This document shows positions 54,661 through 64,000 of a stretch of 64,000 nt of DNA, one piece after another. Below the pieces are notes generated by a model. It ran no database searches and was not told where the DNA came from. It saw only the letters and a program-made list of their open reading frames with translations. Numbering within the stretch: the stretch's first letter is position 1; the number at the start of each line of letters is the position of its first letter. The DNA is from Plantago ovata. Its lineage: Eukaryota; Streptophyta; Magnoliopsida; Lamiales; Plantaginaceae. The stretch spans positions 49,205,351 to 49,269,350 of the forward strand of contig CM051455.1 in NCBI GenBank assembly GCA_028274465.1, written 5' to 3'. A program made the position numbers and the translations under genes.

Positions 54661-56073
54661 ATAAACTTCACACAAGTAATTTTCTTTTACCACATAAGAA
54701 TTTTTATTCAAGAGCAATGAATATTACCTATTCCTCAACAATAGTTTTGATCTAAATTACATATAACGAATTCCATAGTAGGAGTGCAATCGAGAGCCAG
54801 AATTCAATAATTTATAGTATGGCCCTTTACAGTATTAGCGCAAATACCAAAATAAAGAAACAATAATTCTAGCATTATATGAACTTACTGCATGTTTGCT
54901 TCTTTTCTCATTTTGGCAAGCTCAAGCCTCAAGTATTTTTGTCTATTTCACAAATATAATATAAGATGTTATAGTTTTTTTATTATAATTTCAATGTAGT
55001 TTTTCCTTTATTTAGTATTATTGCACTAATTTTTTAACAATTTTATTTCTTAATATCCAATCAGGTACTATTTAACTTGAAAAAAACAAATGTAAACCAA
55101 TCATTTCCTTAATATGTGTTTGGCTAAAACATCCTACTCCGTATATAAAAAACTGAGGAAGTATTAAACATGCACTAAATGATACTCCAAAGTACCAACA
55201 GTGTACACAACACGTCCATTTTTCTATTCTTTTCGCAAATTCTTATTCCTACATTGTTTTCGCTATTCTTGATCAGTCAGGTGTGTGATTACAAGGCTTA
55301 AATTGTTCAATTTTTTACTGTTAAATTGAAGAAGGCCAACATGTTACAATAGAGTTTCTAAAACCTAGCCAGAGTAAGAGTACCAACAATAGATTTTACC
55401 CTTTAACTGGTGATATTAAAAATGAAATTTACCAGCTCCATCTCCTGTCCATTCAACTACAGTAGCAAATTAGCCCAGTTGCCTATTTTTTCTCCATTCG
55501 GCTTCAAATTCATACCCAACGAATTAGCAAGTACAAATCCACAACTTAAAATTCACTAAATCTCAAGCAGAGAGCGAATTTCACTTCGACAAATCACACT
55601 CAACGGAAATCATAAGCCATTTCTGGGCTATCATGTGACCTTGACCTAGACTTTGATGCTCACATGAGAACATCAGGAAATAAAACATCATCTCTAATAA
55701 AATGTTGGCCTGTAGTTTGTAGTATTAAACTGTTAAATTCCACACATCCCCAAGAGAGAATGTTAATACTCCTCATCTCTAATCTATACGATAATAAAGA
55801 ACGGAGTAGAGCACGAAAAGGACAGATAGACTAGTTCTACCCTGTTGCTTATACAAAATAGTTCTATTTAGAAATAAAGCAAGCAGCAAATATATAGATG
55901 AAATTCAGACTAACATCAGCCAGCAGAATACTATTTCTTCAAGAAAAATAATTCAACAAGAAACTATAAAATCCATGGCTCACAGACTAATTAACTCTTA
56001 ACATCCAAGTAAACTAAACATAGATTTGACTTTTGGTGACAAAATCCAAAGAAAGAACACCCAAAGCTCTCCA
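54661..56073. other. Intergenic
   Basis: No gene or delimited element. The region near 56040-56073 is the left edge of the RPS18 duplication. Confidence 0.4.
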
Positions 56074-56150
56074 TAATGCGATTTCCCATCGAAAACAGTA
56101 CATTTTAGAACAAAAAAGTGCAGTCGAACCAAATAAGAAGACAGGTGAAT

Positions 56151-57809
<1,659 letters not shown>

Positions 57810-57812
57810 GGC

Positions 57813-57820
57813 TAGGGTTT
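57813..57820 (-). promoter_or_regulatory. Telo-box (AAACCCTA) of RPS18 copy 1
   Basis: AAACCCTAGCC directly precedes the ATG on the minus strand; a second AACCCTAG lies near 57890-57897. Telo-boxes with TGGGCY (site II) motifs, also seen here as GCCCA/TGGGC near 57950-58050, are the known promoter code of plant ribosomal-protein genes. Confidence 0.65.
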
Positions 57821-58365
57821 CGAGCTCAGAGCTTCTTGCTGGTCGTCTTCTTCTCTTATTCGTTTCGGCTGCTGAGGTTTTGAGAGGAACCCTAGAAGTG
57901 GACTGAAGTTTATATATGTACGCAATAAAACCTGGCTGTTATTAAATACGTGGGCTTTTCTTTCAGATACTAGCCAACAGATTAGCCCATCTTAAGTTCT
58001 ACAGATTTTGGCTCACATGATGTAAGCCCAGACCCGAAATGATAATGGGCTAGTCCGACTAAAATTGCATGTTGCTCATTCTTGTTGTTGAGGTGCTCTT
58101 TTTTTTTCTTTTTTTTGTGTGTTTGGTACTTTCGTTGATTTAAAATATTTATGAATTTGATTTGATATTTGCTTGACATAGGCATTTTCACTACAAATCT
58201 AATTTATAAGTAAGTTCATAGATGATATTATGGTTTAAAGTCACACACGTATTTTCAGGTGATGTGGATAATTTTGATCCACATGGTCCACAACTTACTC
58301 ATATAACTAATGAAAGAATTTCTTGTAGACAAACAGTATAAAAGTAACTTAATCCGACAGTGACT

Positions 58366-58664
58366 GAATAATTTCTTTCAACAAGGGAATTAAATTGAAC
58401 GATCGATTGACTCCAAGAATCTAATAGTTCCACAACTATCTCTAATAATGTACTTTGAAACTAGGGGCATATATTATATTAGTATATGTCCATGTGTTTT
58501 ATAACGAATTAAGGGCTACACACTAAGGGTTAGTTCTATTGGATCACGACGAGCCCTACTAAGTGAACCCAGAGGGTAAGTTGAACCTTGGCCTAATAAA
58601 ACAACAAAGAAGTTGGCATAAGAAGAAATCTTAGCACAAGAATGTTAGTTTGTTGAATTTAAAT
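58366..58664. other. Spacer before the hAT transposase relic
   Basis: May hold the 5' region of the hAT element, but no TIR or TSD was identified. Confidence 0.35.
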
Positions 58665-61600
58665 ATGGCACGAAAACGAAAAGTTGTTGTTGATGTGGAG
58701 ACCGATGTGCTCTCGCTTGTTGATGATGAATTGCAGGAGCTGCAGCTTGGCTTGCTTGAAAATAAGAAATTGAAGGCGGGGAGAAAGGTACATCAAATCA
58801 AAGGGTAGAAGGAAAGAATATTGGAAGTTCTTCATAGAGTATATAGAGGGTGACGAACTATGTGCTGAGTGTAAGTTATGTGATAATACATACAAATGTG
58901 ATGGTAATAATAGTGGCTCTAAGAATGTTAAGAATCATGCTGAGAAATGTCTGTTAAATCCAACAAATAAATGCAAAGGCAATCAATCTAGTTGATGTTT
59001 AAACCTGGGTTTCTGGATAATAATGAAGATGGGGCTGATGGGAAAATGAAATATGGGGTTGTAAATCTGTCAAAAGTTAGGGTAGCAATTACTGAAATGG
59101 TTGTTCTTGAAGAATTGTCCTTTAGTTTTGTTGAGTCACCTGGTTTTGTACGTGTCATGGAGGTTTATTGTCCTAAATATACATGTATGTCACGTTTCAC
59201 TGTTGCACGTGATATTCTAAAACTTTACAAGCAGGAAAAGATGATGCTAAAAGGTGTTTTTAGGGACTCTTGTCAAAGAGTTAGCAGAACAACTGACACA
59301 TGGACGTCAAATCAAAAGTTGAACTACATGGCCATCACTACTCATTTTATTAAAGCTGAATGGAATTTGCAGAAACGAGTCATTAATTTCTGTCCGATCA
59401 CTAGTCATAAAGGTGAAGATATAGGCAAAGGCGTAGACGATTGTTTAATATCTTGGGGGCTGGATTCTAAGGTTTATATAGGAAAGGTTGATAATGCTGC
59501 TTCCTAATAATACTGCTTGTGTTTATTTGCAACAAATGATTGAGCGTTTGGGAGGTATTAGTAAGTGTACGTTTGGTTCATAATGACAAATTCTGAGATT
59601 TCAGAAGAGGGATTTGAGCCAAGTGGCTTATTTGGGCTGGAATAGGGATTTGAGTGTGTCAAATCCCCCCGTCAGTTGTTTGGTTGATTTTCCACAAACA
59701 GAGATTTTCAGGGATTTGAAATGAAATACATCGTTTGGTTGACGAGGGATTTGGGACGTATTTCGGACCCTGTGCAAGGGATTTCGAAACCTGTGCAAAT
59801 GTAGTTATAACTACCTTTCTGTATTTACCGTAATACCCTTGCAGCTTATATTTTTTGTTTTTCACATATGGGGGCAGTTTTTTCAATTAAGAAATTTAAA
59901 TTTCCCTCCAGATTGCATACTCTGTTTTGATTCATTAGTGTTCAATTAATGATTATATAACTTCGAACCCATTTTAACACCGATTAGAGAAGACAACCGA
60001 ATTCGGGATAATACCTACAGCCACACCATAATGTGCATTGAATGGTGAAGTTTTACTAGACTCGTATAGAGATTGTTGTTTAACTCGTAATTACTTAAAA
60101 TATCGTAAGTACTTTATTTAGATTGAGTGGCACAACATACAAGAAACTAGTAAAGTGATGCTCCATTAAGGAATACAGGAAATGGACCGACAAAAGAGCA
60201 GAACACACATACAGTTTGGTGTCATACTACGAAATATAAGAAACTTACAAGTCAAGCCTCTCATTTACTTGAGCATAAATACAGTCAGCCAAACATGAGA
60301 AGTCTATATTTATGCAAGCATGTATGTGTATAAACTCTCACACAATAGACAAACCTAAATTAAATTTCACTCACCATTAAAAACAAGCATACGAAGCAAT
60401 TATCTTCATTTATCTGTTCAAATCAATCAATCAGCTCAGGAAAATATGCAAATTCCACTCGCCATCAACAAACAAAAAATAAAAAACTAGGACCGGACCT
60501 CAACGACATCACCACACCCAAGTCACTATAAGTTCTAAGGACCTCAACGACCAATATCACCCTTAAAAACAACAAACATATGAAGTAATTATCTTCATCT
60601 ATCGGTGCAAATCAACAATGCACTCAGGAAATTGAGATTAAATCAATCGCCGATATAATTATTATATTAGAGGAAAACAAAGCAATCATCCATGAAATAT
60701 AGTAGCAATTCTTCTGCAATAATCTATCTAATTGTATCATCCATCGAATGGAGATTAACTATCTGACCGTATCTATTCGGCATAGCACTCAACGGTTGCA
60801 ACCACCAATACTCCGTCTACAATCGAATCGAATCGAAAGCGTCAAATTCCGGGTGGCTTCTCAAGTTTAGGCCGAGACAGACCGGGAGAAGATTTTCTTC
60901 AATCGAATCGAGACGTAACTATCCCAGAAAGATGGAACCGAAGAAAGGAATTTTAAATCTAAATTCAAACTCAAGAACCCTAGATTCACGGCAAACGTTT
61001 CCAATATTGTCTTCATTTGGGGGGAAATTCGATTTTCGCTGGAATTCTTGGAGGGAGAAGTGGCTTCCATCGCCATCACCAGTTGCTTTCCGATGGGGAC
61101 TGTTGCATCTTCTTTTGTTTGTCTGGATGTGGTTTTATCGTGAATAGCTATTAATTGCAAGGGCAAGAAGGACATTTCACGTTTGGGCTGAATCTCCAAA
61201 TGGAGCATTTGTGAAATAACTACTACCCCCTAGGTATTTCAACTGTGCCAAAGTCCAAAGGCCCTAGGGGAGGGATTTCAGAAATGACAAGCCCGGATGG
61301 CCAAGTACACCAAATCCCTCCCAAATACCTCGTACCAAACGTGCACTAAAGGAAAAAATATCCACATGATATGCATTGCACATATTATCAATCTGATTGT
61401 TTGGGATGGTATTTGATTGTTTGGGATGGTATAAATGAAGAAGTGTATCTGATTGTTTGGGATGGTATCAATGAAGAAGTATCCATCAATAGAGTTAGGA
61501 ATGCCGTGAAGTTTATGAATAATCCTGCTAAGTTTCAAAGGTTGAAAGAACTTGCATTGAGACTGAAACTAGATACAAAAGCATGCTATCTCAGGACTAT

Positions 61601-61739
61601 CCTACCCGTTGGAATTCCAATTATAAAATGGTGTACGTTGCATATAAGTTGAGTCGTTGTATTGATGGTGTTCATTTACCTTCTTCGACTAAGAAAGATG
61701 AACAATCTAATAGTTCGACTAAGAAAGATGAACAACCTC
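58665..61739 (+). pseudogene. hAT transposase (BED-hAT, RICESLEEPER-like), broken and interrupted
   Basis: Starts MARKRKVVVDVETDVLSLVD at 58665. After a frameshift near 58806 a BED zinc finger follows: EYWKFF..GDELCAECKLCD..NVKNHAEKC (C-x2-C..H-x4-C). The next frame 58992-59507 has TTDTWTSNQKLNYMAITTHF, RVINFCPITSHKGEDIGKGV and VDNAAS, the hAT catalytic region (conserved D in DTWTS and VDNAS). A frameshift at 59505 leads on to NTACVYLQQMIERLGGISK, where a PIF/Harbinger-type element (59575-61346) is inserted. Homology resumes at 61350 with MICIAHIINLIVWDGINEEV and DYPTRWNSNYKMVYVAYK. A small tandem triplication of TTGTTTGGGATGGTAT lies at 61396-61467. The gene is cut at 61739 by the duplication junction; the C-terminal dimerisation domain is not seen. 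Domesticated or mobile origin cannot be separated, but it is clearly dead. Confidence 0.85.
59575..61346. mobile_element. PIF/Harbinger-type non-autonomous element, 1772 bp, nested in hAT
   Basis: Ends GTGTACGTTTGGTTCATAAT and, from the right, GTGCACGTTTGGTACGAGG; TAA duplicated (59572-59574, 61347-61349). Subterminal GGGATTTG/CAAATCCC motifs recur in both arms (59610-59800 and 61260-61325). The interior is non-coding. It splits the hAT transposase relic. Confidence 0.85.
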
Positions 61740-61817
61740 ATAATGTGATTTCCCATCGAAAACAGTACATTTTAGAACAAAAAAGTGCAGTTGAACCAAA
61801 TAAGAAGACAGGTGAAT

Positions 61818-63452
<1,635 letters not shown>

Positions 63453-63455
63453 GGC

Positions 63456-63463
63456 TAGGGTTT
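63456..63463 (-). promoter_or_regulatory. Telo-box (AAACCCTA) of RPS18 copy 2
   Basis: Same position relative to the ATG as in copy 1, conserved although nearby leader sequence has a ~19 bp difference. Confidence 0.6.
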
Positions 63464-64000
63464 CGAGCTCAGAGCTTCTCTGATTCGTTTCGGCTGCTGA
63501 GGTTTTGAGAGGAACCCTAGGAGTGGAGTAAAATTTATGTACTATGTCCGCAATTAAACCTGGTTGTGCTAAATACTTGGGCTTTTCATTCAGATACTAC
63601 CCAACAAATTTAGCCCATCTTAAGTTCTATAGGTTTCGGCCCACAGGTAGTAAGCCCAGACCGGAAAAGAAAATGGGCCATTACGACTGAAATTGCTTGC
63701 ATGTTGCCCATCTTGTTGTTGAGGTGCCTTTTTTTTTTAAAGGTGTGTTTGGTACTTTGGTTGATTAAAATATTTTATATTTATGAAATCGATTTGATAT
63801 TTGGTTTAAGACAGGCATTTTCACCGCAGATACACATCATGAATCTTGTGGTTTAAAGACACACATCATATTATATTTTTCAGATGATGTGGATAATTTT
63901 GATCCACATGGTTCACAACTTACTTATAGACTCACTGAAAGAATTTATTGTAGAGAGTATAAATGTAACTTAATTCGGTATGAATTCGACAGTGACCTAA

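Overview
This is a nuclear window from a plant, almost certainly a eudicot. The evidence is spliced genes with GT-AG introns, seed-maturation LEA, OVATE-family and cytosolic ribosomal protein S18 genes, and a dense mix of CACTA, hAT, PIF/Harbinger, Stowaway, pogo-like, Copia, TRIM, Cassandra, LINE and SINE elements. I cannot name the species. Host genes are sparse and most of the sequence is transposon-derived or AT-rich intergenic DNA.

Layout. 1-5 kb: a minus-strand gene for a small PNRC-motif protein with an intron in its 5' UTR. 6-7 kb: a Tourist-like and a hAT-type MITE, each with its target-site duplication (TSD). 8-23 kb: a duplicated neighbourhood with two three-exon seed-maturation (SMP-domain) LEA genes at 8.3-9.5 and 22.1-23.1 kb, and between them two decayed copies of a Werner-type 3'-5' exonuclease. 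The second exonuclease copy is split by a 7.1 kb CACTA transposon (14089-21234) carrying a TNP2-like and a TNPA/Transposase_24-like gene. The second LEA copy has a frameshift in exon 2. 23-27 kb: a Stowaway MITE, a ~1.6 kb near-complete palindrome with almost no loop, then a degenerate GAAACTA-type minisatellite hit by a hAT MITE and a Stowaway-like MITE, then a tRNA-derived SINE with a perfect 16 bp TSD. 28-38 kb: retroelement-like sequence, a Cassandra solo LTR (5S rRNA-like) carrying a nested hAT element, a TRIM, and a young-looking but broken Copia element (33009-37587). 38-47 kb: LINE 3' ends, a 1.3 kb PIF/Harbinger-type element, a second TRIM of the same family, and a Stowaway. 47.5-48.1 kb: an intronless OVATE-family gene. 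51-53 kb: a hAT MITE, a Stowaway hairpin and an internally deleted pogo/Lemi1-like element in close succession. 56-64 kb: a direct tandem duplication of at least 2.3 kb (unit ~5.67 kb) carrying two intact RPS18 genes, with the duplication junction inside a decayed hAT transposase gene that also holds a PIF/Harbinger-type insertion.

The host genes share no common pathway. The LEA genes carry ABRE (ACGT-core) promoter motifs fitting abscisic-acid and desiccation control in seeds. RPS18 genes carry a telo-box at the start codon, typical of plant translation genes. The main biological story is structural: local duplication of host genes and repeated, often nested insertions. At least fifteen elements can be delimited to the base by their TSDs.
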